64,000 bases of DNA from Sphingomonas populi (GTDB lineage Bacteria > Pseudomonadota > Alphaproteobacteria > Sphingomonadales > Sphingomonadaceae). This document shows, in pieces, positions 27,683-36,847 of the stretch. Within the stretch, counting starts at the first letter, position 1, and the number at the start of each line of letters is the position of its first letter. Location of the stretch: contig NZ_SGIS01000012.1 of assembly GCF_004208535.1 (NCBI RefSeq), positions 1 through 64,000 of the forward strand, read 5' to 3'. The notes beneath the pieces were generated by a model. That model made no database searches. It worked only from the letters and a program-made list of their open reading frames with translations, and was not told where the DNA came from. Position numbers and translations under genes: made by a program.

Positions 27683-27717
27683 AAAAAGGGCGGGGAATGT
27701 CGCCATCCCCCGCCCTT
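27683..27717 (-). terminator. Rho-independent terminator for the outer-membrane protein gene
   Basis: AAGGGCGGGG (27686-27695) and CCCCGCCCTT (27708-27717) form a perfect 10-bp stem. Read on the minus strand it is followed by TTTTT, so it terminates the 27742-28389 gene. The same stem may also stop transcripts from 27413, though no T-run follows on that side. Confidence 0.75.
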
Positions 27718-27741
27718 CAAGGCATTCCAAGACCGTAAGGC

Positions 27742-28389
27742 TTAGAAGTGCGTGATGACGCCCAGCATCGGACGGAAGCTGTGGAAATCGCCGAAGGTGT
27801 TCACTTCGGCGCGGATGCGGAAGCCCGCATTGCCGGTGATGCCCTTCAGGCCGATATCCTTCGGGCCGACCTCGGTGCCGATGCCATAGGTGATGCCGCT
27901 ATGGCTCTTGTCGTTGGGATTGCCGCTCACGTAGGTCGCATAATGGTCGAAATCGATCCACTGATAGCCGACCTTGCCGTAGAACAGGCCACTGTCGCCA
28001 GCGCGAACGCCGAACCGGCCAGCCGCGCCATATTCCCAGTTGATGTTGCCGGAAACGCCCTTGGCGACGTTACCTTCGACACCGACGAACACCGGCCCGA
28101 GCGGCACGTTGACGCCCGCGACGCCCTGCACCAGCGCGCCGGCGAGGCGGTAGTTGTTGCGCAGCGAACCGTTGGCATTCAGCGCCTGCGGGATGCCGTG
28201 GTTCGGTTCGTTGTCGAACTGCTCCCAGCCGCCCATCACGCCGACATACGGCTCGATCCCGAACGCCTTGCTGCCGTCGGGCGCGGTCGGGCCGGTTTCG
28301 GCCGGGGCCGCAGACGTGGCATCCTGCGCGAAGGCGGGAGCGGCTGCGAAGACGGCCAGAGCGGCGGCGGCGAGTTTGAGTTTCAGCAT
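27742..28389 (-). CDS. Outer-membrane beta-barrel protein (OmpA-like porin family)
   Basis: I chose the ATG at 28389 because it gives a clear signal peptide (MLKLKLAAAALAVFAAAPAF, then AQ). The product is 215 residues. The mature part is Gly/aromatic-rich with alternating strands (EPYVGVMGGWEQF, LGPVFVGVEGNVAKG, GLFYGKVGYQWIDFD) and ends with Phe in GVITHF, the C-terminal signature for barrel assembly. It is predicted to have eight strands. No OmpA peptidoglycan domain is present. A strong terminator follows. Confidence 0.8.
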   Translation of the reverse strand: MLKLKLAAAALAVFAAAPAFAQDATSAAPAETGPTAPDGSKAFGIEPYVGVMGGWEQFDNEPNHGIPQALNANGSLRNNYRLAGALVQGVAGVNVPLGPVFVGVEGNVAKGVSGNINWEYGAAGRFGVRAGDSGLFYGKVGYQWIDFDHYATYVSGNPNDKSHSGITYGIGTEVGPKDIGLKGITGNAGFRIRAEVNTFGDFHSFRPMLGVITHF

Positions 28390-28596
28390 CTGTATAACCT
28401 TATTAAACTGACAGATCGGGCTGGCCGCCAAGGCGTCCGGTGTCCCGAGGTCCACTCAAACAAGGTTGGGCGCTGGTTGTTGCACTGCAGCGGAGATTAA
28501 TCGGCAACCCCGAATTTTGTCACATTTCTGCAACGGTTTCTTGCACAGGGATGAACGAAAGGCGGCGACTTTGTGGCCAGCGGCAGCGCCGACGCG

Positions 28597-31500
28597 TCAG
28601 GCCGCGAGGCCCTCCAGCAACGCGTGAACGCGATCGCCACGGCTGGCATCGTCGGTGGCTTCGCGGAGCAACAGCCGCCCGTTCTTCTCGTCCAGCCCCG
28701 CTGCCGTCGCATCGGCATCGAACCCGCGCTTGGGCGTCAGCGCGATCGCCGCTGCGCCGGCATCGATCCGCGCGATCCCGAGCGCATGCGCGGCGATGCG
28801 GATGCGCGCGCGCAGCATCAAAGCGGCGGCGGCGGGCGGCAACGGCCCGAAGCGATCGAGCAACTCCTCCTCAAACGCATCGAGCGCGGCATCCTCCTCG
28901 ATCCGCGCAAAACGCACGTAGAGCGCCAGTCGCACATCGGGTTCAGGTATCCAGCTTTCCGGGAACGCGCCGGCCTCGCCGAGATGGAGCTCGGGCGTCC
29001 AGCGCTCGATCGTCTCGCCGCGTGCCTCGCGCAACGCGCCGCCGAGCAGATGCTGGTACAGATCGGTGCCGATCAGCTTCATGTGCCCGGTCTGATCGTC
29101 GCCGAGCAGATCGCCGGCCCCGCGCATGTCGAGATCCTGCGCGCTGATCTCAAAACCGGCGCCGAGCCGGTCAAACGTGGCGAGCGTGCGTAGCCGCTTG
29201 AGCGTGCGCTCGCCGATCGCGTCCTCGGCCTTGGTGAGCAGGATCACCTGTCCGCGCCGGTTGCCGCGCCCGACGCGACCGCGCAACTGGTGGAGTTGCG
29301 CCAGCCCGAAACGATCGGCCCGCCACACGATCATCGTATTGGCGCGCGGAACGTCGAGCCCGGCCTCGATGATGTTGGTCGCGAGCAAAATGTCGCCCTT
29401 ACCCGCCGCGAAGCCAACCATCACCGCGTCGATCTCCGCCGCCGGCAGCTTGCCGTGCGCCTGTACGAGGTCGAGGTCAGGCGCGGCGCGGCGCAACTTC
29501 TCGGCCAGCGGGGCCATGTCCTCGATGCGCGGCACCACCACGAAGCTCTGCCCGCCACGCCCCTTCTCGCGCAGCAACGCGGTGCGCAGCCGGGCGTCGT
29601 CATACTGATCGACGCTGGTACGGATCGGCTGGCGTCGCGCCGGCGGCGTGGCGATGACCGAGATTTGCTGGAGGCCGACCAGCGCCATTTGCAGTGTGCG
29701 CGGAATCGGCGTCGCGGTGAGCGCGAGCAGATGCGTCTCACCCGATCCGCGCAGCCGCGCCTTGTCGGCTGCACCGAAGCGCTGCTCCTCATCGATCACC
29801 ACCAGACCCAATTTGGCGTAGCTCACGCCCTTCGCCATTACCGCGCCGGTGCCGACGACGATGTGGATCGATCCGTCGGCAAGCCCGGCCTTGACCGCCT
29901 TCTTCTCGGCGGCGCTCGACAGGCGCGACAGCCCCGCCACGGTGATGTCGGAGGCTTCGAAGCGGCGCTGGAAGCTTTCGAGATGCTGGCGGACCAGCAC
30001 CGTGGTCGGCGCGGCGACGATGACCTGATAGCCGGCGAGCGCGGCCAGCGCCGTCGCGCGCAAGGCCACCTCGGTCTTGCCATAGCCGACATCGCCGACG
30101 ACGAGCCGGTCCATCGGCTTGCCGCTGGCGAGATCGGCCCGCACGGCATGGATCGCGCGTGCCTGATCGGCGGTCTCGTTGAACGGGAAGCCGTGGACGA
30201 AGCGCTCGTAGGCGGCGGGATCGGGTTCGATCACCGGCGCGGTCAACTTGGCGCGCGCCGCCGCCAGCTTGGCGAGTTGTTTGGCGCTTTCCGCGACCGC
30301 TGCCTGGATGGCGCCGCGCCGCTTCTGCCAGGATGAGCCGTCGAGCTTGTCGAGCGTGACTGCGTCGGCATCCGCGCCATAGCGCCAGATCCGGTCGGCA
30401 TCGTCGATCGCGACGAGCCGGCGCGCACCGTCGGCATATTCGAGCGCGATCATCTCGCTGCCCGCGCCGCTTGCCTCGGGCGAGGGTTCCAGCCCGGCGA
30501 CCCGTGCCGCGCCGTGATCTTCATGGATGACGACATCGCCGATGCGGATTTCGCCAACACTGCCGCTCCACCGATCGGACGCGGACGCCGGTGCATCGCC
30601 GAGCACGGCGCGACTGCCGAGGATGTCGGCAGCGGCGATCACGATCCGCCGCGCATCGACGAAGCCGGTATCGACCGGCATCACGATCGCGCCCGCCGTG
30701 CCGGGTTCCAGCGCGGCAAGATCGGCAAGGTTTTCCACCTCACCGATATCGACGCCGAGCCGCTTGGCGATCCTCGTGCGCAGAAACCGCACGTCGCGCT
30801 TGCTGCCGGCAAGCACCAGCGCGCGCGTGCCCAGCAGAGGTTTAACGAACTTGGCGAGCGCCGCCAGCGTGCCGCGCTTTTCGGCAAAGCGCGGCACCGC
30901 CTCGAAATCTTCGCCGATCTCGACCGTCTTCCACGTCGCCAGCGCCGCTGCCCAATCCGCCTCGGCGATCGCATCGACCACGCCGCCGCTGCGGTCTGCG
31001 GCATCCGCCGCGAGTTGAAGGAACCGCGCACGGCGCCGGTCCGCCTTCTCCGCAAGCACGATCGCACCCGCCGCCAGGTGCGTCAGGATCGGCACCGCCT
31101 GCCCGATCGGCGGCTCGGCGGCGCGACCGATCTCGACGACGTCGAGGTCTTCGACGGTGCGCTGGGTGGCGGGATCGTACGAGCGGATCTCCGTGATCCG
31201 CCCGTCCGCGATGTCGATCCGCGCGGGTAAACCGGCATCGGCTGGATAGATGTCGATCACCGCCTCGCGCACCGCCATTTCGCCGGGTTCATCGACCCGG
31301 TCGTCGGCAAAATAGCCGAGGTCTTCAGCCAGCGCGGCGAAGGCTTCGGCGTCGATCTCGTCGCCCGCACGCAATTCCGGCGGTGCGCTGTCGAACGCCT
31401 CGGCCGCTGGATAGCGCCGCGCCGCCGCCTCGCCGCTCAGGATCAGCGCGACGTGCGCGCGCGTCTTCCGCTGTTGCGTGTGCCGCAGCCGCCGCAGCGC

Positions 31501-31746
31501 GGCCACACGCCTGCCGGCATTGGCGGGCGACGCCGGCGAAGTGTCACCCGGCAGCCCGTCGCTGGACGGGACGAAGACAACACGGTCGTCCGAAACCAGC
31601 GCGCCGAGCGCGGCGGCGAGCGCCTCCGCCTGCTGCTCGTCATCGGCCAGGAAGACGACATCCTGCGCGCCAAGCATTTCCGCCAAACGGAACGCGGTGA
31701 AAGCCAGATTCACGCGCCCACGTCCGCGTATCGTTTTGCCGAACAA
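28597..31746 (-). CDS. Mfd-like DEAD/DEAH helicase (short transcription-repair-type translocase)
   Basis: The first usable start is TTG at 31746. The product is 1049 residues, about 100 shorter than typical Mfd. An RNA-polymerase-interaction-type domain (GDVVIHEDHGAARVAGL, about residues 400-416) precedes RecG-like helicase motifs: Walker A GDVGYGKTE, box DEEQRFG, TATPIPRTLQ and QLRGRVGRG. The C-terminal TRCF domain (FARIEEDAALDAFEEELLDR, FGPLPP) is present. The N-terminal UvrB-homology part is divergent (DGLPGDTSPASP where Mfd usually has a TLPYDRFSP-like run). It may be a second Mfd-type protein rather than the canonical coupling factor. Confidence 0.8.
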   Translation of the reverse strand: MFGKTIRGRGRVNLAFTAFRLAEMLGAQDVVFLADDEQQAEALAAALGALVSDDRVVFVPSSDGLPGDTSPASPANAGRRVAALRRLRHTQQRKTRAHVALILSGEAAARRYPAAEAFDSAPPELRAGDEIDAEAFAALAEDLGYFADDRVDEPGEMAVREAVIDIYPADAGLPARIDIADGRITEIRSYDPATQRTVEDLDVVEIGRAAEPPIGQAVPILTHLAAGAIVLAEKADRRRARFLQLAADAADRSGGVVDAIAEADWAAALATWKTVEIGEDFEAVPRFAEKRGTLAALAKFVKPLLGTRALVLAGSKRDVRFLRTRIAKRLGVDIGEVENLADLAALEPGTAGAIVMPVDTGFVDARRIVIAAADILGSRAVLGDAPASASDRWSGSVGEIRIGDVVIHEDHGAARVAGLEPSPEASGAGSEMIALEYADGARRLVAIDDADRIWRYGADADAVTLDKLDGSSWQKRRGAIQAAVAESAKQLAKLAAARAKLTAPVIEPDPAAYERFVHGFPFNETADQARAIHAVRADLASGKPMDRLVVGDVGYGKTEVALRATALAALAGYQVIVAAPTTVLVRQHLESFQRRFEASDITVAGLSRLSSAAEKKAVKAGLADGSIHIVVGTGAVMAKGVSYAKLGLVVIDEEQRFGAADKARLRGSGETHLLALTATPIPRTLQMALVGLQQISVIATPPARRQPIRTSVDQYDDARLRTALLREKGRGGQSFVVVPRIEDMAPLAEKLRRAAPDLDLVQAHGKLPAAEIDAVMVGFAAGKGDILLATNIIEAGLDVPRANTMIVWRADRFGLAQLHQLRGRVGRGNRRGQVILLTKAEDAIGERTLKRLRTLATFDRLGAGFEISAQDLDMRGAGDLLGDDQTGHMKLIGTDLYQHLLGGALREARGETIERWTPELHLGEAGAFPESWIPEPDVRLALYVRFARIEEDAALDAFEEELLDRFGPLPPAAAALMLRARIRIAAHALGIARIDAGAAAIALTPKRGFDADATAAGLDEKNGRLLLREATDDASRGDRVHALLEGLAA

Positions 31747-31898
31747 AGGATTTTTGGAAAGTCGGCCATCATCGCTTCACTCCTGGCACGCAAGAACAGG
31801 AGACCGCCGCCGGGGTTCCACACGACCTGACGGAATCGATCTCGGAACCATCGCGCCACCGCGATGGTAGTGCGGCAGTTGCCTCGCGGAGTTCTGTC

Positions 31899-34286
31899 AT
31901 GCCCCATACCAGCCACCCTGCCCGGCTGCCGCACATTCTCGCCGTCCTCATCGGCACGGTCGGCGTGCTCAACATCATCGGTGGCGTGTGGCTGATCCTG
32001 CTGCGTGGCAGCCTGTTCTACGCGGTCGCCGGCGCCGTGTTGCTGGCAACCGCGATGCTGCTGTGGCGGCGGCATGTCGCGGCGCTCCATCTTTTCGCCG
32101 CGCTGGTACTCGGCACGGTAATCTGGGCATGGGCGGAGATCGGCGCGGACTGGTGGCCGCTGGTGCCGCGCGGCGACCTGATCTTCCTGTTCGGCGTGCT
32201 GCTCGCGCTGCCGTGGACGGTGAAGCGCCTCACGCCGCGTACCACTTGGGTGCGCGGCGCCGGGCCGCTGGCGATGACGCTCGCGCTCGCCGCGCTGTTC
32301 GGCGGCGTTTCGCTGTCGCGAGACCTGCACAACCTCGACGGCACGCTGCCGGGGCCGCGCAATGCGCTGGCGGCGAACCTCCACGGCGTCCCCGACGACG
32401 ACTGGCAAGCGTATGCGCGGAGCTGGTACGGCGACAAATTCTCGCCGCTCACGCAGATCACCCCGGCCAACGTCGGCAAGCTCAAGGTCGCGTGGCAGTT
32501 GGAGACCGGCGATCTCAAGCGCGACACCGATCCCGCCGAGACCACCTATGAGATGACGCCGATCAAGGTCGGCGATACCGTCTTTCTGTGCACGCCGCAT
32601 GATTGGGTGATCGCGGTCGATGCCGAGACCGGCAAGGAGCGCTGGCGCTTCGACCCGAAGATCGCGACCTCGAAGACCAACATGCAGCACCTCACCTGCC
32701 GGGGCGTATCCTATTGGGATGGCGCCAAGGCCGGCGCGAGCACGGCGGATTGCCCGCAGCGCATCTTCCTCGCCACCAACGACAGCCGGCTGATCGCGCT
32801 CGATCCGCGCACCGGCGCGCTGTGCCGCAGCTTCGGGCGGAACGGCACCGTCAGCCTGCTGCCGGGGCAGACCGACTACAATCAGGGCTGGTATCAGGTC
32901 ACGTCGGCGCCACTCGTGGCGCGCGGGATGGTCATCACCGGCGGCGCGGTGTTCGACAACATCTCGACCAAAGTGCCGTCGGGCGTGATCCGTGGCTATG
33001 ATGCCGCGACCGGCCGGCTGGTGTGGAACTTCGACCCCGGCAACCCTACCGACACCGCCCCGCTCGGCGCCGGCAAACACTATACGCCGTCGTCACCGAA
33101 TAGCTGGAGCACGCCCGCCGCCGACGAAGCGCTCGGCCTCGTCTATCTGCCGATGGGGATGGGCGCGGTCGATCAATATGGCGGCAACCGCCCGGCGACC
33201 ACCGAGAAGTTCGCGACCTCGGTGCTCGCGCTCGACATCGCCACCGGCAAACCGCGCTGGATCTACCAGACCGTCCACCATGATCTCTGGGACATGGACG
33301 TGCCCGCGCAGCCGGTGCTGGTCGATCTCACCCTGCCGGGGCGCGGCACCGTGCCCGCGCTGGTGCAATCGACCAAGACCGGCAATCTGTTCGTGCTGGA
33401 CCGGCGCACCGGCGCGCCGATCTTCCCGGTGACCGAACGCGCAGTGCCGACCAGCGCCGCGCCGGGCGACCACGCTTCGCCGACCCAGCCCTTTTCCGCC
33501 GTCTCGCTGATGCCGCAGCGCGCGCGCGAAACGGATATGTGGGGCACGACGATGCTCGACCAGCTCTGGTGCCGCATCCGCTTCAAGTCGCTCGACTATC
33601 AAGGCCCGTTCACGCCGCCGTCGCTGAAAGGGTCGCTGGTGTTCCCGGGCAATTTCGGCGTGATGGACTGGGGCGGCATCTCGATCGATCCGGTGCGGCA
33701 GGTGATCTTCGCGCATCCCAATTACGTCGCGTTCGTCGACCGGCTGGTGCCGCGCAAGGACGATACCGGCGGCGCGGACGAACGTGGCCCGGCTGGCGGA
33801 TCGGATCGGACGGGGTCCAACGCCAAGGGCTATAACCCCAACACCGGCGCGCCGTTCGCGGTCGACATGAACCCGTTCCTCTCGTTCGCGGGCCTGCCCT
33901 GTCAGGCGCCGCCGTGGGGCTATGTCGCCGGCATCGACCTGACCACCGGCAAGACGGTGTGGAAGCACAAGAACGGCACGATCCGCGACGAGACGATCCT
34001 GCCGCTGCCGTTCAAGCTCGGCGTGCCCTCGCTCGGCGGGCCGATCACCACGGCGGGCGGTGTCGCGTTCATGGCGGCGGCGATCGACAATTACGTCCGC
34101 GCCTATGACACGCGCACCGGCAAGGTGCTGTGGCGCGCGCGCCTGCCCGCCGGTGGACAGGCGACGCCGATGTCGTACCGCTCGGCGGCGAGCGGGCGGC
34201 AGTTCGTCGTCGTGGTGGCTGGTGGGCACGGTTCGCTCGGCACCAAGCTCGGCGATCACGTCATCGCTTACGCTTTGCCGAAATAG
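31899..34286 (+). CDS. gcd: Membrane-bound PQQ-dependent glucose dehydrogenase
   Basis: The product is 795 residues, the family's usual length. Five hydrophobic segments (about residues 10-140) anchor it and contact ubiquinone. An eight-bladed propeller then shows NVGKLKVAWQ, the tryptophan-docking-type repeats VIAVDAETGKERWRF and LALDIATGKPRWIY, the active-site stretch TVHHDLWDMDVPAQP and late AYDTRTGKVLWRARLP. It oxidises glucose to gluconolactone in the periplasm and passes electrons to quinone. GCGGAG lies about 8 bases before the ATG. The gene is divergent from the Mfd-like gene. Confidence 0.9.
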   Translation: MPHTSHPARLPHILAVLIGTVGVLNIIGGVWLILLRGSLFYAVAGAVLLATAMLLWRRHVAALHLFAALVLGTVIWAWAEIGADWWPLVPRGDLIFLFGVLLALPWTVKRLTPRTTWVRGAGPLAMTLALAALFGGVSLSRDLHNLDGTLPGPRNALAANLHGVPDDDWQAYARSWYGDKFSPLTQITPANVGKLKVAWQLETGDLKRDTDPAETTYEMTPIKVGDTVFLCTPHDWVIAVDAETGKERWRFDPKIATSKTNMQHLTCRGVSYWDGAKAGASTADCPQRIFLATNDSRLIALDPRTGALCRSFGRNGTVSLLPGQTDYNQGWYQVTSAPLVARGMVITGGAVFDNISTKVPSGVIRGYDAATGRLVWNFDPGNPTDTAPLGAGKHYTPSSPNSWSTPAADEALGLVYLPMGMGAVDQYGGNRPATTEKFATSVLALDIATGKPRWIYQTVHHDLWDMDVPAQPVLVDLTLPGRGTVPALVQSTKTGNLFVLDRRTGAPIFPVTERAVPTSAAPGDHASPTQPFSAVSLMPQRARETDMWGTTMLDQLWCRIRFKSLDYQGPFTPPSLKGSLVFPGNFGVMDWGGISIDPVRQVIFAHPNYVAFVDRLVPRKDDTGGADERGPAGGSDRTGSNAKGYNPNTGAPFAVDMNPFLSFAGLPCQAPPWGYVAGIDLTTGKTVWKHKNGTIRDETILPLPFKLGVPSLGGPITTAGGVAFMAAAIDNYVRAYDTRTGKVLWRARLPAGGQATPMSYRSAASGRQFVVVVAGGHGSLGTKLGDHVIAYALPK

Positions 34287-34359
34287 GCGGCACCGAGTTG
34301 CTGTCCGGGCGTTCACTGCACACCGGCGCACTTTCCGCGCTACCCATCAGGAGGACTTC

Positions 34360-34557
34360 ATGGCCGACGAAACCGCGACCCCGACCAGCAACGGCAAGAC
34401 CGGACTTTCCGACGCGTTCCGCGAACACTTCTCGGGCGACGCGCCGTTCACCGAAAAGGCCAAGAGCTTCGCCAAGGCGAAGCCGTGGACGAGCGCCGCG
34501 CTGCTCGGCGTCGCCGCCATCGCGGTGCTGAACTCGATCCGCGGCGTTCGGAGCTAA
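34360..34557 (+). CDS. Small membrane-anchored protein, unknown function
   Basis: The product is 65 residues and AGGAGGA lies directly upstream. A polar N-terminus rich in Thr, Ser and Lys is followed by one hydrophobic helix near the end (AALLGVAAIAVLNSI). The layout resembles small DUF883/ElaB-type anchors in outline, but no motif proves it. It sits 73 bases after gcd and may be co-transcribed. Confidence 0.65.
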   Translation: MADETATPTSNGKTGLSDAFREHFSGDAPFTEKAKSFAKAKPWTSAALLGVAAIAVLNSIRGVRS

Positions 34558-34651
34558 CCGACCTCCAGACCAGCGCGGCGCGCGGCGGGACCACCGCTGA
34601 CGCGCCGCGCCGCTCGCAGCGACTTCCCAACCGCCACTCGCGAGCCTGCCC

Positions 34652-35863
34652 ATGACCCTGCGTTCGATCCTGATCCTCGCCGGCCTCGCGCTTGGCCTGA
34701 CCGTCGGCGCGCTGCTCGACACGTCCGCGACGGGCGTCGCCGTCGTCACGGTGGCGCGGCCGATCGGAACGTTGTGGCTCAACGCGCTGACGATGACGGT
34801 CGTGCCGCTGGTGTTCTCGCTGCTGGTGACCGGGGTCGTCGCGGCGGGCCAGGAAGCGGGCGGCAGCGGGATCGGCGTGCGCGCATTGATCTGGTTCGCG
34901 ATCCTGCTCGTCGCGGCATGCCTGCTCAGCGTCGTCGTGACGACGTCTTTGCTCGACATCTGGCCCGTTCCCGCAAGTGCGGCGGCGTTGCGCACCGGCG
35001 CCGAAGCCGCCCCCGCGATCGGCTCGACCGGCGACTGGCTGGTCGGGTTCATCCCGACCAACCCGATCAAGGCAGCGAGCGACACCGCGATGACGCCGCT
35101 GGTAGTGTTCGCATTGCTGTTCGGCTTCGCGATCAGCCGGATCGAACCCGAATTGCAGCGCCACCTCGTCATGGTGTTCAAGGGCGTCGTCCAGGCGATG
35201 CTCGTCATCGTGCAATGGATCTTGTGGCTCGCGCCGATCGGCGTCTGCGCGCTGGCGATCAGCGTGGGAGCTAAAATGGGCGCCGGCGCGGCGGGTGCGC
35301 TCGGCCATTATGTTATCATCATCGCGGTTGCCTGCATCGTCACCGCACTGGCCTGCTACGTTGCAGGGCCGTTACTGGGGCGGGTTTCGCCGCTGACCTT
35401 CGCGCGTGCGGTGTTGCCCGCACAGGTGGTCGCGCTCAGCACGCAATCCTCGCTCGCCTCGCTGCCGGCAATGATCGACGCGGCGGACCCGCTCGGCATC
35501 CGCAAGGAAGAGGCTGGCGTCGTGCTGCCGCTGGCGGTGTCGATCTTCCGCGCGGCGAGTGCCGCCGCGAACGTGGGCGTCGCGATCTACCTCGCGCACC
35601 TGCACGGCATTCCGCTCAGCCCGGGCGTGCTGCTGCTCGGCGCGTGCGTGGCGGCGGTGGTCAGCCTCGCCGCGGTCGGCCTGCCCGCGCAAGTGTCGTT
35701 CTTCGCATCGATCGGCCCGGTGTGTCTGGCGATGGGCGTGCCGATCGGCATCCTGCCGCTGCTGCTCGCGGTTGAGACCTTCCCTGATATCTTCCGCACC
35801 GTCGGCAACGTCACCGCCGATCTGACGGTCGCGCGGATCGTGGCGAGGCGCCAACCCGATTGA
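34652..35863 (+). CDS. Dicarboxylate/amino acid:cation symporter (DAACS family)
   Basis: The product is 403 residues with 8-10 membrane segments. Family features include ARPIGTLWLNALTMTVVPLV near the start, FIPTNPIKAASD, and the hairpin and helix-8 region ALSTQSSLASLPAMIDAADP, where the serine-rich turn corresponds to the substrate-binding tip. It is expected to couple sodium or proton entry to uptake of glutamate-like or C4-dicarboxylate substrates. It is separate from and clearly divergent from the DctA at 48947. Confidence 0.85.
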   Translation: MTLRSILILAGLALGLTVGALLDTSATGVAVVTVARPIGTLWLNALTMTVVPLVFSLLVTGVVAAGQEAGGSGIGVRALIWFAILLVAACLLSVVVTTSLLDIWPVPASAAALRTGAEAAPAIGSTGDWLVGFIPTNPIKAASDTAMTPLVVFALLFGFAISRIEPELQRHLVMVFKGVVQAMLVIVQWILWLAPIGVCALAISVGAKMGAGAAGALGHYVIIIAVACIVTALACYVAGPLLGRVSPLTFARAVLPAQVVALSTQSSLASLPAMIDAADPLGIRKEEAGVVLPLAVSIFRAASAAANVGVAIYLAHLHGIPLSPGVLLLGACVAAVVSLAAVGLPAQVSFFASIGPVCLAMGVPIGILPLLLAVETFPDIFRTVGNVTADLTVARIVARRQPD

Positions 35864-35881
35864 CGGGAGCGGAAGCCGTGT

Positions 35882-36847
35882 TCAGGCGGGACGCGTGATG
35901 AGGGCGGCGACCAAGGCGATGCGCTCGACGTCGGCATAGCCGGGCTGGTCGAGTTCCTCGCCGAACACATCGGGGTCCAGTTCGCGGTAGGCTAGGCCGT
36001 AGCCGCGCGGCGATACATCATCTGCGAGCGCCTGCTTCAGCGCATCGCCTCCCGCGACGATCGCACTGCCGGTATACAGGATCATCCGCCCGCCCGGTGC
36101 GAGCCGATCTAGCGCCATCCGCGTCATATCGAACGAGATTTGCGCGCCGTGCATGCCGCCGCCGTCGCGGTACAGGCGGCTGTCGGCATCGATGATATAG
36201 GGCGGGTTGGCGGTGACGACATCGAACACGCCGTCGAGCGGGTCGAGCGTCGGGGCGTGATACGCGTCGATCGTCACCCCCGCAGCAGCGGCGTTGATGC
36301 GCGCGAACCGCAGCGCGCGCGGATTGATATCCGTTGCGCTGACCGGTGCGTTTGGACGCGCAAGTGCCGCGACGATAGCACCAACCCCCGAGCCCGTGCC
36401 GATGTCGAGCATCCGCAGCGATTCACCATCCGACAGTTCCGAGCGGATAAGATCGGCGAAGCGGTAACTGTCGGGGCCGAAGAACACCGCATCGGTGTCA
36501 TTGGTCGGATAGGCCGAGTGCAGGAACAGCCTGCCGTGCAGCGACGAGACGCGAACGCGCGAGCGCAGCATCGCACCCTCGGCGTGCAGCATCCCCGCCC
36601 GATCAAGCAGCGCCTCGACCTCGGCGTCGATCTCGCCGCGCCGGAACGGCAGCGACCAGCCCAGCACATCGCGTACCGATCGCGCCCGCTGGCGGTCGGT
36701 ACGCGCCACCACGCGCGCGTGCGTCAGCGGCGTCGGCGTGACGAACGCATAGCCACGCTCGGCCAGCAGCCGCAGCAGCGCCAGCAACGCCTCGTCCTGC
36801 GATCCGGTGGCGACCGGATCGGCCGCCCCGCCGAACGCGACTGTCAC
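35882..36847 (-). CDS. Class I SAM-dependent methyltransferase with NPPY motif
   Basis: I chose the GTG at 36847, which overlaps the stop of the upstream di-iron gene (GTGA); an upstream GTG at 36874 is possible. The product is about 321 residues. An N-terminal domain of about 140 residues precedes the SAM domain: motif I LDIGTGSGVGAIVAAL, acidic SATDINPRALRFARIN and motif IV NPPYIIDAD. NPPY is found in enzymes that methylate amide or ring nitrogens (PrmC, RlmG, adenine methylases). The target is unknown. Coupling to the di-iron gene suggests a joint substrate. Confidence 0.8.
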   Translation of the reverse strand: MTVAFGGAADPVATGSQDEALLALLRLLAERGYAFVTPTPLTHARVVARTDRQRARSVRDVLGWSLPFRRGEIDAEVEALLDRAGMLHAEGAMLRSRVRVSSLHGRLFLHSAYPTNDTDAVFFGPDSYRFADLIRSELSDGESLRMLDIGTGSGVGAIVAALARPNAPVSATDINPRALRFARINAAAAGVTIDAYHAPTLDPLDGVFDVVTANPPYIIDADSRLYRDGGGMHGAQISFDMTRMALDRLAPGGRMILYTGSAIVAGGDALKQALADDVSPRGYGLAYRELDPDVFGEELDQPGYADVERIALVAALITRPA

